The notes under the pieces were generated by a model, which worked only from the letters and a program-made list of their open reading frames with translations, was not told the DNA's origin and ran no database searches. The position numbers and the translations under genes are program-made. Of a DNA stretch of 64,000 nucleotides, positions 46,117 through 57,462 are shown in pieces (positions within the stretch are counted from its first letter, which is position 1; the number at the start of each line of letters is the position of its first letter). Origin of the DNA: Sulfolobus islandicus Y.N.15.51 (GTDB taxonomy: Archaea; Thermoproteota; Thermoprotei_A; Sulfolobales; Sulfolobaceae); contig NC_012623.1 in assembly GCF_000022485.1 (NCBI RefSeq), positions 310,001 through 374,000 of the forward strand, given 5' to 3'.

Positions 46117-47314
46117 TGGGCCATTCAGGTTTCCATTGCGAATTCACTTTATTTCTATAAAATGAGATTAGAATAATTGATTGTACACTAAGAGGAAGTA
46201 ATACTAATAGGGGACGAGAAGGATATTATACTATGCAAGAAGCACAATTCATGAACGATCGTGGAGTCCTCCACTCCACGGTCCTCCTCGCCCCAAATAT
46301 ACTTCAACAAAACGCATTATTAAACAAAACGGTTGACGAGATCGAGAAGATAGCCCTTGAAGAAGCAGAAAAATAAGCCCAAAATACGCAAGAGGAAAGA
46401 AAATACAAAGAAGAGGCTACTCACACTACAAGTTCATCAAAGGATTCAACATCACAAAGACAGGAAGAAGAATAACTTACAAATTACACTGGATAACTAT
46501 AACCTCCCAATCCTTTATAAGGACGTGAAGAGAGTAAAAACGAGAACTGAAGAAGAACTCCAAAGAGAAAGCAAACTAATCCTAAAAGAATATTATCCTT
46601 CTACTCTGTGCTCGGAGGGAAACTTAACGTTAAGTTATTATTGCCTAAACTTGGGGTTCAAGGAAATTTCAAGTACGTTATAGTTGATGGTAAGTACGTT
46701 AAACTCGTTGACGGTGAAAGGGGTGTTTTGCTTGTGGCCTTGAGCGTTACTGAGGAAGGTAAACGGGCAGTGCTTGCTGAAGAGGAGGATTATAGGAGAC
46801 TTCTTGTGGATTTGTGGGGGAAGTTTAACCCGGTTCTTGTCGTTGCTGATGGTGTTAAGGCTCTCGATAGGGCTATATCTTTCTGTATTAATGTTAGGAG
46901 GTTAGTATTGTGTTGTTTATTTGAAGCGTTCCATGAAGAGGAGTGAAAGGGAGGAGTTGAACGAGATTCTTTTCTTGGCTGTTAAACTTTTTGATAATCT
47001 GGGTGTTCTTAATTATCTTCTTGCTCCTAAGGAAGTTTGGTGTTGGTTAAAGGTCGAACAACTTGGTTGAGTCTTTTAATTCCTTACTTGAGCGTAGGCG
47101 TTTTGGTAAGTTCCACTCGCCTTGGCGCATTCTACAGATAGCCAAGGCGATTGCCTTAGAGTACAATTCATTAACTTGTTTTCTCATCTTAGTAATAATA
47201 TTACACTAACCCTCATTACTCTCAATAACATAATATATAATCAATTATTTCTTCATAGAATTATTCTTATTGAGCGAAATAAAGTGAATTCGCAAAGGAA
47301 ATCTGAATCGTCCA
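46117..47314 (+). mobile_element. Decayed DDE-type insertion sequence with about 40-bp terminal inverted repeats
   Basis: The ends are long imperfect inverted repeats: TGGGCCATTCAGGTTTCC at the left and TGGACGATTCAGATTTCC read inward from the right, both continuing into GCGAATTCACTTTATTTC. They are flanked by a 6-bp duplication. The element is 1198 bp. An internal hairpin CGTGGAGT-CCTCC-ACTCCACG lies near 46259-46279. The transposase has several frameshifts, so the element is dead by itself. The family is unclear; the protein recalls Mutator-like/ISC1217-type transposases. Confidence 0.75.
46233..47209 (+). pseudogene. DDE transposase remnant with multiple frameshifts
   Basis: Protein-like pieces follow in order but in different frames: an N-terminal MQEAQFMNDRGVLHST segment (46233 on), YARGKKIQRRGYSHYKFIKG (about 46391), VDGKYVKLVDGERGVLLVALS with a likely first catalytic Asp (about 46688), VLVVADGVKALDRAI with a second (about 46835), and NNLVESFNSLLERRRFGKFH with a possible Glu (about 47058) to a stop at 47209. 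At least three shifts separate them. The total of about 320 codons fits a full transposase. Confidence 0.7.
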
Positions 47315-47320
47315 GGCCAC
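47315..47320. repeat. Target-site duplication, right copy
   Basis: GGCCAC immediately after the right terminal repeat, identical to 46111-46116. Confidence 0.7.
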
Positions 47321-47410
47321 TTAATATATATATAATTACCTAGAACATAATATTTATTTACTCTATAGCATATTATAGTACAAGAATAATGAAAGAATAG
47401 GTGAAAATTT

Positions 47411-47983
47411 ATGATTCTTAACATATTGTTTTTAGAGATTATATTAACTTCAGCATTCTTATTGATTATTTCGACTGGATTGCAGTTTTACCTCGAATCT
47501 AGATTACCGAGTTTATCTAAAGACTTGGATAAAATAACATTTTTAGCTAAACTGGAAGCATTACTATCCCTTGTTCAGCTTCTATCATCGGATAAGGTTT
47601 CAGATATGCTCGAAGGTACGATAATTGCTAGTCCACTTAACGTCAAAATTGAAGAATTGAAAAAATATGTCTCAGCCAACTGGGATAGCCTTAAGGGTTC
47701 TATAAATATACTGAACGAGAAGATTAAGAATGTAGATAGAATAATTTTCTTATCCGAGGAAGTAAGTGTAGCAGTGTCTCACATAGTTAATGAGAACAAA
47801 ATTTCACTAGTTCTCCTTATTTTCTCGTCGTTATTCTTATTGTTAAATCTTGTGAGTATTGCCTTCATATTTTCTGGTTTAGCCTTTGGGATCTTAGTCA
47901 TAGCAATTACATCTAGTTTAAATTGTGTAAAATACGCTAACGAGTTGAAGTCCTTTTACTCTAAATACACATTGCATCGTTGA
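47411..47983 (+). CDS. Uncharacterised membrane protein with central coiled coil, 190 residues
   Basis: One helix at the N-terminus (about 5-25), a soluble heptad-rich middle (about 35-130: KLEALLSLVQLLSSDKVSDML, ISILNEKIKNVDRI-like) and two closely spaced helices near the C-terminus (about 135-172). The family is not recognised. Co-directional with the next gene, 41 bp apart, suggesting an operon. Confidence 0.55.
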   Translation: MILNILFLEIILTSAFLLIISTGLQFYLESRLPSLSKDLDKITFLAKLEALLSLVQLLSSDKVSDMLEGTIIASPLNVKIEELKKYVSANWDSLKGSINILNEKIKNVDRIIFLSEEVSVAVSHIVNENKISLVLLIFSSLFLLLNLVSIAFIFSGLAFGILVIAITSSLNCVKYANELKSFYSKYTLHR

Positions 47984-48023
47984 TAATTAGTATTTTAATA
48001 TTTGGTTATACCTTACTTTAAAT

Positions 48024-48896
48024 GTGGTATATAGACAGTGTATAAGATGGAAAAAAGGGCTAGTGAATACACAGTGTGAGATAGAGGTTCAAATTAGCGA
48101 TGATGATGAAGTTTACATTATAAAAAATGGCATAGTTAAAAGAGTTAAGGGTGAAAACGATATCATACCATATATAAACGCAATATCTCCCGCATTTAGA
48201 GCATTAGTACTAAGTAAATTGCCCAATACGATGTCAGAGAACCTTTACAGATTAGTATACAAGACACAGCCATTTAACGAAATAAGGAAAATCTCGGAGA
48301 GAACATTCTCCATATGGAATGGCTCCTATCCCAGCTTTATCACTTTCCTCAATTTACCTTCAGAAGTTATAAAATATTTACCACCTTCTAGAATGATTGA
48401 GATAGATCCACAATATTATGTTCACATAGAACCTCTGTATAAATCTATTGAAAAACACTCTGAGTGGGCAAACGATACAGTATACTTCTATGGTCAACAA
48501 GTCTGTATAGCATTGAGAGGTTGTACTTACTTCGGAGACGAAGCTTATAGCGTAAAGGACATAGATCAAAGTTTAAACGTTATAAAATTATGGTTATTTC
48601 ACATTATACTAGGTTCTGGTACTGTTGTGGTTGATGGTAACGTAAAAAATCTAGAAAAGTTCTTAATGCTAAGATATGACAAAGGCTTTGAATTTTTGGA
48701 AAGTAAAGAGGAAGCTGGAAAATTGGAAATAGAGGTTAATGATAGGAAAATAAGGATGACATTGAACGATAATGAATTATTAAGTCTAGATTACACTTCC
48801 CCTCGCTATATTAAGTTTAGTTATCCATTAAGCTGGAAGAGTAGATATTCAATTTCAGATTTCATATCCTCCTTAAAAATGTGGAAAGGAACCTAA
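48024..48896 (+). CDS. Uncharacterised soluble protein, 290 residues
   Basis: Starts at GTG 48024. No recognised domain. Alternating strands and helices, several Cys in the first 20 residues and in QQVCIALRGCTYFG (about residue 160). A last part of short strands (LEIEVNDRKIRMTLNDNELLSLDY) looks like a beta-sandwich. Its end overlaps the convergent NRAMP-like gene by 4 nt. Confidence 0.55.
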   Translation: MVYRQCIRWKKGLVNTQCEIEVQISDDDEVYIIKNGIVKRVKGENDIIPYINAISPAFRALVLSKLPNTMSENLYRLVYKTQPFNEIRKISERTFSIWNGSYPSFITFLNLPSEVIKYLPPSRMIEIDPQYYVHIEPLYKSIEKHSEWANDTVYFYGQQVCIALRGCTYFGDEAYSVKDIDQSLNVIKLWLFHIILGSGTVVVDGNVKNLEKFLMLRYDKGFEFLESKEEAGKLEIEVNDRKIRMTLNDNELLSLDYTSPRYIKFSYPLSWKSRYSISDFISSLKMWKGT

Positions 48897-50077
48897 ATTA
48901 TTGCAAGTATTCCCCCAGTGAGTATAATTATAACGGTAATCCAATAAATGATCATTCTAGTTCTTCCATATTTGTAGTTCATCATTAAGTTCTTATCCTT
49001 TATTAAAATTCCAATCAATACCGAGGGGATTATAACTATAAATGGTGCTATTGACATTAAAGTTAGGGCAAAGTTTATCACATTATCGTAATTGTTGGTG
49101 AAAAGTAGCGTAATTGCGAGTGAAGGAATCGATTCGGAAATATATAATAGTAGAAAGTTGCTAAAACTGTTTTTACCTAAAGCTTCTAAAGTTCCCCACG
49201 CACTTCCTAAAGACTCCACTATTAATGCTAGAAAAGCTGCACTAATTAAGCCAATTCCAAATATATATGGGGAAATTGGACCTGAAATTAAGGATAGTGA
49301 ATAAGACATTTCCTTGTAATTTAAAGGATCTACTGATGGTGAAATTCCAGTAGTTGCCATTTCTATAGCCACCATTATAAGCTCTGATACTATGGCCCCG
49401 ATAAACGTCTCTATGGAGGACCACTTCACCTTAGTTTCTATTGGCGAAGCTACATCTTGGTATTTATAAGCAGTTGCCGAGGTTTGGTAAAATATCATAA
49501 AGGGCATGACTACTGCGCCTATATTTGCAGCAACAAGAAACGTAAAGGATTTGGAAAGTGAGAAGTAAAATACGTTTTCTCCAGGTATGATGCCCCTTAA
49601 TATAGCTTCAAGCATAAATGCAACTATCAAAATTAAAGATATCGGTATTAGGAATTTCTCTATTTTATCATATTTTTTAGTTGATATTATAATTAGATGA
49701 AATATAAAGAAAATTGGAAGAGTTATATAAGGTGGAACTCCTAGCACTAATCCCCCGACTGCTATTCCAACGTATTCAACTATGTACGTGAACACGTCAA
49801 CCATGAACATAGAAAGAGAGGCTAGTAGCGATATTTTAACTGAGTATCTCTCCCTAATAATCTCCCCAAGACCTTTACCATTATTTACTGCACCTAATCT
49901 TCCGGCAGCTTCTTGGATAACATATAAGGGAAAGGCTAAGAGTAGCAACAGCCAGATCAGTCTATATCCGTACTCTTGCCCATTGGCTACGCCAGTTAAT
50001 ACGCTTGCTGCGTCAACATCCGCCATCATTACTATCCATGCTGGACCGAAAAGTCTTACTATCTCTCTAATGCTCAT
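48893..50077 (-). CDS. NRAMP-related metal ion transporter with altered metal-site motifs
   Basis: About 394 residues when started at the ATG for MSIREIVRLFGPAW (50077); four more codons are open upstream. Eleven helices and the NRAMP layout (FGPAWIVMMADVDAASVLTG in helix 1; AVVMPFMIFYQTSATAYK in helix 6). The usual DPGN of helix 1 is DVDA here, and helix 6 has MPF instead of MPH. The Asp is kept, and a Met is kept, but the Asn and His are lost. The substrate may be Mn2+, Mg2+ or another ion. Confidence 0.78.
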   Translation of the reverse strand: MSIREIVRLFGPAWIVMMADVDAASVLTGVANGQEYGYRLIWLLLLLAFPLYVIQEAAGRLGAVNNGKGLGEIIRERYSVKISLLASLSMFMVDVFTYIVEYVGIAVGGLVLGVPPYITLPIFFIFHLIIISTKKYDKIEKFLIPISLILIVAFMLEAILRGIIPGENVFYFSLSKSFTFLVAANIGAVVMPFMIFYQTSATAYKYQDVASPIETKVKWSSIETFIGAIVSELIMVAIEMATTGISPSVDPLNYKEMSYSLSLISGPISPYIFGIGLISAAFLALIVESLGSAWGTLEALGKNSFSNFLLLYISESIPSLAITLLFTNNYDNVINFALTLMSIAPFIVIIPSVLIGILIKDKNLMMNYKYGRTRMIIYWITVIIILTGGILAII

Positions 50078-50193
50078 ATTATGATACACAATGTTCAGTA
50101 TATATATGCTTTACGCCTAATCGTAAATGTATATATTTATTAATGATGGAATAAAGCTTCACTTTAAATTCTTAAAATTATTATATATCACTC

Positions 50194-51348
50194 ATGACTA
50201 TAAAAAAGATAGGCGTGGTTGGAGCGGGTACCATGGGTCATGGAATTGCTGAGGTTTCTGCACTTGCCAACTACAAGGTCAGCGTAGTGGATATATCGTG
50301 GGATTTCCTAAATAGGGCAAAGGAGAGGATAATGGAGTCATTAAACAGATTTTATGAAAAGGGGCAAATAAAGGAAAGACCAGAGGACGTAATGAAAAGA
50401 ATAGAATTCTCGACGTCTTATGATATAATGCGAGATGCTGATTTCATTATAGAGGCAGTGCCAGAGATTATAGAGCTTAAAAGAAAGGTGTTTGAGACTT
50501 TAGATAATATAACCCCTTCCCACGCGTTTCTAGCCTCGAATACTTCATCAATCCCGATATCGACTATAGCTGAAGTCACTAAGAGGAAGGAGAAAGTTAT
50601 CGGAATGCACTTCTTTAATCCTCCACCAATTATGAAGCTCGTAGAGGTAGTTCCTAGTAAGTACACCTCAGATGAGACCATTAACGTTACAATAGATTTG
50701 GTGAAGAAAATGAACAAAATCCCAGTTAGACTTAAGGTTGAAGTTCCCGGTTTTGTTAGCAATAGGATATTTTTGAGGCTAATGCAAGAGGCTTGCAGGG
50801 AAGTTGAGAGTGGTGAAGCGAGTATTGAGGAAGTTGATAGTACTGCTAGGAATAAGCTTAAATTACCAATGGGCATTTTCGAGCTATCGGATTATGTGGG
50901 ATTGGATGTTGCAGTTGATTTATGGAATGTGATAGTAAATAGCGGAACTGCTGAAGATGTTAAGTGTGAGATGTATAAGAGGAAGTATGAGGCTAAAGAA
51001 TTGGGCGTTAAGACTGGAAGAGGATTCTATAATTATCCTGCAGCTGGTAAGTATAAAAAAGTTGATTTACCAATTAGTAGTAAGGTTGATCCGGCTAGAT
51101 TAATATCTTTAGCAGTAAATGAGGGGGCACGGCTCATACAAAATGGTATAGTAAGTGCTAAGGATATTGATACTGTAATGATTTATGGCTTTAATTTCCC
51201 CAAGGGTTTAATGCAAATGGCTGATGAACTAGGTATAAAGAACATTTACAATCATCTAGTCGATATCTATTCGAAAGGATATAGGGCGTATAGGCCAAAT
51301 AGTTTAATAGAGGAATTAGCTAAAAGTAGCAAGGGTTTCTACGACTAA
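50194..51348 (+). CDS. 3-hydroxyacyl-CoA dehydrogenase
   Basis: 384 residues. The NAD-binding domain opens with [16 protein letters not shown] (about residues 8-23). Catalytic residues appear as SNTSSI (Ser), [16 protein letters not shown] (His and Glu) and FVSNRIF (Asn). Two C-terminal HCDH helical domains follow (about 185-280 and 300-384). It lacks the enoyl-CoA hydratase domain that is often fused in archaeal relatives. It oxidises 3-hydroxyacyl-CoA in fatty-acid breakdown or acts in the hydroxypropionate/hydroxybutyrate cycle. Confidence 0.9.
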   Translation: MTIKKIGVVGAGTMGHGIAEVSALANYKVSVVDISWDFLNRAKERIMESLNRFYEKGQIKERPEDVMKRIEFSTSYDIMRDADFIIEAVPEIIELKRKVFETLDNITPSHAFLASNTSSIPISTIAEVTKRKEKVIGMHFFNPPPIMKLVEVVPSKYTSDETINVTIDLVKKMNKIPVRLKVEVPGFVSNRIFLRLMQEACREVESGEASIEEVDSTARNKLKLPMGIFELSDYVGLDVAVDLWNVIVNSGTAEDVKCEMYKRKYEAKELGVKTGRGFYNYPAAGKYKKVDLPISSKVDPARLISLAVNEGARLIQNGIVSAKDIDTVMIYGFNFPKGLMQMADELGIKNIYNHLVDIYSKGYRAYRPNSLIEELAKSSKGFYD

Positions 51349-51461
51349 AAAACCCTTTATTCTTTCTTTATATAAAACTTTATCAGTAATTTATAATTAC
51401 ATTTTCAAAAAATAACTTGAAGTTATATCTAGGTTTATGAGTTAGGAAGTTCATACATATT

Positions 51462-52721
51462 TTATAAATTATAATCTGGCCAGTATTTCCTCATAACCTC
51501 ATCATCTAAATCAACACCTAATCCTGGATCCTCGGTAAGCTTAATTACACCATCCCCTATAATCCTTCTCTTAGGTTTAACTATCTCATTCCAGAAAGGC
51601 ACATCATGACCGTGAAATTCCACGAAACCGAAAGTGTTTGCAATCGACCCTACATGAGCGTGAGCCATAGTACCTATTGGTGAAGCAATATTATGAGGAG
51701 AATATTCTATATCGTACATCGCAGCTAATTCAGCTATTCTTCTTCCCTCAGTTATCCCGCCAGCCTTAACTATATCTGGAGCCCATACTCTTGTTCCAGT
51801 ATTCAGTAAGTCCTTGAACTGGTATACTGTATAAAGATTCTCACCAGTTTCTATTGGAACTGAGCACTGAGATGTCAACAACTTCAATTCGTCGTAATTG
51901 GGAACAGCCATTATTGCAGGTGTTGGATCCTCTAGCCATCTTAGCCTATATGGTTCTAATGACTTACAAATCCTAATAGCAGTGTTTAAATTATATCTCC
52001 AATGCAAATCGAACATTATTTCGACTTCATTGCCAACGGATTCCCTAACAGCCTTAACTATTTCTGCCATGTAGTCGATGTCTTTAAGGGATAAATCCCC
52101 ATTTCTCACTCTCCTTAAATCTATATAAGGTGTAGGAACGTCTAGGTCAAATTTCATGGCTTTATAACCCTCGTTCTTCATCTTCAAAGCTCTCTTAGCG
52201 TAAGCCTCAGGGGAGTAGTCCTCATTCCACTTTTCCATTGACAACCTACCATGAACTGGATTATTGGTTGTGAGCAACCTACTTGTCTCCACTTCAGCTT
52301 CCTTTATCCAAGGTAAGTTAACTGGTAAGTGTAAAGCGTTAATCGCTTCTAATCCTTTCCCTCCATGAGCGTCAACATATACTGGTATTTCCGTCTTATC
52401 CCCTCCTAACAATTTGTATATTGGTACATTTAGGAATTTTCCAATAATATCGTATAATGCTATATTAATGGCTGAGATCAGATGATACACAGTAGTCCCG
52501 GAGTATAGTGCGGCATATCTCAGTTTCTCAACTATCCTATTAATTTTAAACGCATCTTCGCCAATTAGTAATTGTCTAAACTCGCTTTCCATTCCTTTTA
52601 AACCCGGTGCTGGACCAGCCTCACCAGTACCATACAAGTCCTTGGAGTAGATTCTCACGAAAGCCCATTCGAAATTGGCCTGAGCTACGAAAACTTTGAA
52701 ATCAGTGATTTTTAGTTCCAT
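51462..52721 (-). CDS. Enolase-superfamily (mandelate racemase-type) sugar-acid dehydratase
   Basis: 419 residues. The N-terminal capping domain is followed by a TIM barrel with metal ligands in IMFDLHWRYN (Asp), WLEDPTP (Glu) and ETGENLY (Glu), a Lys in YKAMKFDLD and a His in YSPHNIASPIGT. The His after the first metal Asp (DLHWR) resembles mannonate/galactonate-type dehydratases more than gluconate dehydratase GnaD of this genus. Context (glucose dehydrogenase and glycosidases within 10 kb) supports a role in sugar-acid dehydration. Confidence 0.82.
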   Translation of the reverse strand: MELKITDFKVFVAQANFEWAFVRIYSKDLYGTGEAGPAPGLKGMESEFRQLLIGEDAFKINRIVEKLRYAALYSGTTVYHLISAINIALYDIIGKFLNVPIYKLLGGDKTEIPVYVDAHGGKGLEAINALHLPVNLPWIKEAEVETSRLLTTNNPVHGRLSMEKWNEDYSPEAYAKRALKMKNEGYKAMKFDLDVPTPYIDLRRVRNGDLSLKDIDYMAEIVKAVRESVGNEVEIMFDLHWRYNLNTAIRICKSLEPYRLRWLEDPTPAIMAVPNYDELKLLTSQCSVPIETGENLYTVYQFKDLLNTGTRVWAPDIVKAGGITEGRRIAELAAMYDIEYSPHNIASPIGTMAHAHVGSIANTFGFVEFHGHDVPFWNEIVKPKRRIIGDGVIKLTEDPGLGVDLDDEVMRKYWPDYNL

Positions 52722-52766
52722 AAAGTAATAAAGAAAACCTAAATAAAATAATCATATCTTAACCTT

Positions 52767-54374
52767 TTAACCTAAGTATGGATTTGGTTGTTGTGGTTGG
52801 GGTTGTTGCTTTGCAGGTGCTGCAGCTATCATATCATCGATCTTTAAAATCGCAGTAGCAGCTTCCGTGGCGCTCTTTAAAACTTGCTCCTTAACCTTTA
52901 GGGAATCAATTACTTTAAGCTCGAACATGTTATCGTAAATTCTGGCCTTAACTATGTCAATCCCAGCATTCTTTAATCCGTTTGCGTGTTTATGCCTTAT
53001 TTCGGTTAACGCACTTATGGGATCCATGCCAGCAGTTTCTGATAGTATTGAAACGTACTCCTCCAAAGCATCTGCAAATGCATTAAATGCCAATTGCTCT
53101 TTCCCGGGAACCTTTCTAGCGTTCTCCCTTAACCTCTTAGCCAACTCCTCCTCTACAGCACCGCCGCCAGCCACAATATAGGGTTCTAGTAACAAGTTTC
53201 TTATGGAGTTAAAAGCGTCATTTAAACTCCTTTCTGCTTCATCAGTTACCATGTTATTCGAGCCCTTTATGATTACAGTCACCGCTTTAGCTTTATCAGA
53301 TTGAATGAAGAGGTATTTGTTCTTTCCTAAATTTCTAACCTCCACTAATTTAGCTTCTCCTAAATCACTCTCATTAGCGTCTTTCATGCTACTTGCAATT
53401 TTCGCACCAGTAGCTCTACTCAGTAACTCTATGTCGCTCCTCTTTACGTTCTTTAACGCTATTATCCCACTTTTTCCCATTAAATATGAAGCGACTTCAT
53501 CAATGTCCTTCTGTGTAATAAACAATTTAACGCCCATAGCCTTTATCTTATCCACCATTTGCTTAACATATGCTGTTTGTTCATCCAAGTATCCCTTTAT
53601 CTGAGTGGGGTCACTTATTCCCAGCTTCATACTAATTTCTGTTTTTTCAAGTTTTAATGGAAAGTCAGCTAACATTACCTTAACGTTTTCCAATCTTCTC
53701 GGCATATTCTCATTAGTTGGTTCCTTATCTACAACGATTCCATTTACAAGCTCACTATCGTCAAATTCCCCACCATTAACTTTTACAATCTTTATATTCT
53801 TAATATCCAGATCATAGGTTCCATCTCTTTTATCCAATACCGCCAATGAAGCTTCAATAACTAGATTTATTATCTTCTCTAGAGTGTGTTCCGTCGAGAA
53901 GAACTTACTTGATAGAGTAGTATATACTAGATCATGAATTATCTTCCTATCCTCTGGACTAATCTTATCTGCAATATTTTTTAGCAAGTCTAATGACGAA
54001 TTTAGAGCCTTCCTATAACCTTCTATTATGGCAGTTGGATGGATCTTCTGATTCAGTAAATCCTCAGCTTTTTCTAATAGTAACCCGGCAAGAACAACTA
54101 CTGAAGTTGTCCCATCTCCTACCTCGGTATCAACAGTTTTAGCGGTTTCAATAAGTAATTTTGCAGTAGGATGCTGCACTTCCATGTTTTTGACTATTGT
54201 TGCACCGTCATTAGTTATTGTAACGTCTTGTCCTTCCACCAACATTTTGTCTAAACCCTTAGGACCTAGGCTTGACTTTAGCATTTCCAGTAATATTTTG
54301 GCTACAGTTATGTTGTTTAGTATTACCTCGTTTCCAGTAGATCTTTGCGTTCCTTCTCTTAATAAATAGGCCAT
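52767..54374 (-). CDS. thsC: Thermosome subunit (group II chaperonin, gamma type)
   Basis: 535 residues from ATG 54374; the frame extends 4 codons to a GTG, but GGAGTGA ends about 8 nt before the ATG and decides the start. Chaperonin motifs: SSLGPKGLDKML (about residues 34-45), NDGATIV (about 55), VGDGTTSVVVLAG with the catalytic Asp (about 84-96) and VAGGGAVEEELAKRL (about 395). The C-terminus ends PQQPNPYLG without a Gly-Gly-Met tail, typical of the Sulfolobus gamma subunit. A TATA box CTTTATAC lies at 54411-54418. Confidence 0.96.
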   Translation of the reverse strand: MAYLLREGTQRSTGNEVILNNITVAKILLEMLKSSLGPKGLDKMLVEGQDVTITNDGATIVKNMEVQHPTAKLLIETAKTVDTEVGDGTTSVVVLAGLLLEKAEDLLNQKIHPTAIIEGYRKALNSSLDLLKNIADKISPEDRKIIHDLVYTTLSSKFFSTEHTLEKIINLVIEASLAVLDKRDGTYDLDIKNIKIVKVNGGEFDDSELVNGIVVDKEPTNENMPRRLENVKVMLADFPLKLEKTEISMKLGISDPTQIKGYLDEQTAYVKQMVDKIKAMGVKLFITQKDIDEVASYLMGKSGIIALKNVKRSDIELLSRATGAKIASSMKDANESDLGEAKLVEVRNLGKNKYLFIQSDKAKAVTVIIKGSNNMVTDEAERSLNDAFNSIRNLLLEPYIVAGGGAVEEELAKRLRENARKVPGKEQLAFNAFADALEEYVSILSETAGMDPISALTEIRHKHANGLKNAGIDIVKARIYDNMFELKVIDSLKVKEQVLKSATEAATAILKIDDMIAAAPAKQQPQPQQPNPYLG

Positions 54375-54475
54375 GTTTTCTTTCACTCCGACTCTACTAT
54401 GTTTAGAAAAGTATAAAGTTTGTGTTTTATCTAAGGATCTGAACAGTAGAATAAAAATAGTGTCAAGTTAAAATC

Positions 54476-55915
54476 TCAGCTACGACCAGACCACTTCTTT
54501 TGCCTCCATATTGTCATGAGAGCAAATATATCAGCGAAGAACATTAATGGAAATGCCAATAAACCTAAAGCAAATCCCCTTATTCTTCTTGTGTATAGCA
54601 GGATAGACACAATCATTACAATGCTAACTATTGTTGACACTTCACCCACAAATGTATGAAAAACATAGAAGTAGTGAAATAGAACCATTTCTGTACTCAG
54701 TTTATTACCATAAATCAACATAATCCCACTTGGATTGAAGTGATGCGGAAAAAAATGGCTAAATTTATGGAAAATTGGCGTGGGATCTATATCAAATAAA
54801 TTATCAATTCTGTATACTATTACATTCTCTATGAACTTAGTAGGGTTTGTGATTATTGCTCTTACAATGAAATCCCAATGCTTAGCTACATGTGATAAAA
54901 TTATTTCAGTATATAAGCTATAACTTAGTAACGTAAGTAAAGGTAATGCGTACCAGTATAATACTGTAAACATGTAAAAGAAACCCTTTTTAAAGATAGT
55001 ACCATCACCTATTTCCTTAATCAAGAAGAAATTATTTGATCTATACCATCTAACCATTTGCTTTAGTAAACCGCTAATCGTATCTGGAGCTTTAGTCTTG
55101 ACTACTACATCCTTAGTTACAGTTGCCTTATATCCATTTGAATAGATATAATTGGTTATCTGCCTGTCATCCCCTAAAATTGTGGAGAACCTCCATAATT
55201 TAACACTATTAAATTCCTCAGATTCGATCAGCGGCCTTATTACGTCAGTTCTTACTAGTATACATTGGCCGTTGAGTGATACTATACTGCCGAATCTACC
55301 TAACGCCCTATAACTTATTTCCCTCAACCTTTGCATCATCTCGGAGACATGATAAGCTATTATATTTTTACCTGGCAATACCGAAATCTCTGGGCTAACA
55401 GCAACTATATCCCCTATTAATTTAGAGGATAAGAGATCAACTGAATCATCTGGAAGTATTGTATCACTATCTAAAAGTAAAACATATGGGGTTTTAACGT
55501 ATTTGAATCCTTCTCTTATTGCCCTCCTCTTACCCATATTCTTATCTAGTTTAATGAACAAACCTCCCTTCGTCCTTACTATACTTTTATATGGTTCATC
55601 ACAGCCATCCCCTACAACAATAAATTTCAAATCTTGCTTTTTAACAGAATCTATAACTTCTTTAAACACATCCACGTCTTCCTTATAAACGGGAATCAAT
55701 ACGGTAATTTCACTTCTTTTTATACTGGCTTGAGATGACTTAGGCCTATACGTAAATGCTAGAGGTAAGGTAAAGGAAATGTACAGAATAGTAAGAATAG
55801 ATATCAAGGTAGAGACTAAAAGATAAAATGTAATGTCAAGTCTCATATAAGTCCGAGTATAAACTATTAACCCATCAATATAAAAGATTTTCACTAATTT
55901 TTCATTTATACTCAC
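54476..55915 (-). CDS. Membrane-bound GT2 glycosyltransferase (hyaluronan/cellulose synthase-like)
   Basis: 479 residues; a start at the internal Met (MRLDITFYLL, about residue 25) is equally possible. An N-terminal helix, then the GT2 domain: TVLIPVYKE (about 71-79), LLLDSDTILP with the D-x-D (about 145-154), LGDDRQITN with the catalytic Asp (about 245-253) and QMVRWYRSN (Q-x2-R-W, about 285-293). Three or four C-terminal helices follow. It processively polymerises and exports a polysaccharide from a nucleotide sugar. The gene stands alone. Confidence 0.87.
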   Translation of the reverse strand: MSINEKLVKIFYIDGLIVYTRTYMRLDITFYLLVSTLISILTILYISFTLPLAFTYRPKSSQASIKRSEITVLIPVYKEDVDVFKEVIDSVKKQDLKFIVVGDGCDEPYKSIVRTKGGLFIKLDKNMGKRRAIREGFKYVKTPYVLLLDSDTILPDDSVDLLSSKLIGDIVAVSPEISVLPGKNIIAYHVSEMMQRLREISYRALGRFGSIVSLNGQCILVRTDVIRPLIESEEFNSVKLWRFSTILGDDRQITNYIYSNGYKATVTKDVVVKTKAPDTISGLLKQMVRWYRSNNFFLIKEIGDGTIFKKGFFYMFTVLYWYALPLLTLLSYSLYTEIILSHVAKHWDFIVRAIITNPTKFIENVIVYRIDNLFDIDPTPIFHKFSHFFPHHFNPSGIMLIYGNKLSTEMVLFHYFYVFHTFVGEVSTIVSIVMIVSILLYTRRIRGFALGLLAFPLMFFADIFALMTIWRQKKWSGRS

Positions 55916-56089
55916 TATAACTCTCCCTTATGTTATATCTTGCTTGAATATAAATACTGAATTTATATCGAACCAAAAACACCATAAAACCTCAAAATCT
56001 AATTCAAGTACTGTCATATTAGATATACCATAAGTGGAACCTATCTACACTCAAAAGTTCTGATATAAAAAACTTAGACTTTTATTGTA

Positions 56090-57462
<1,373 letters not shown>

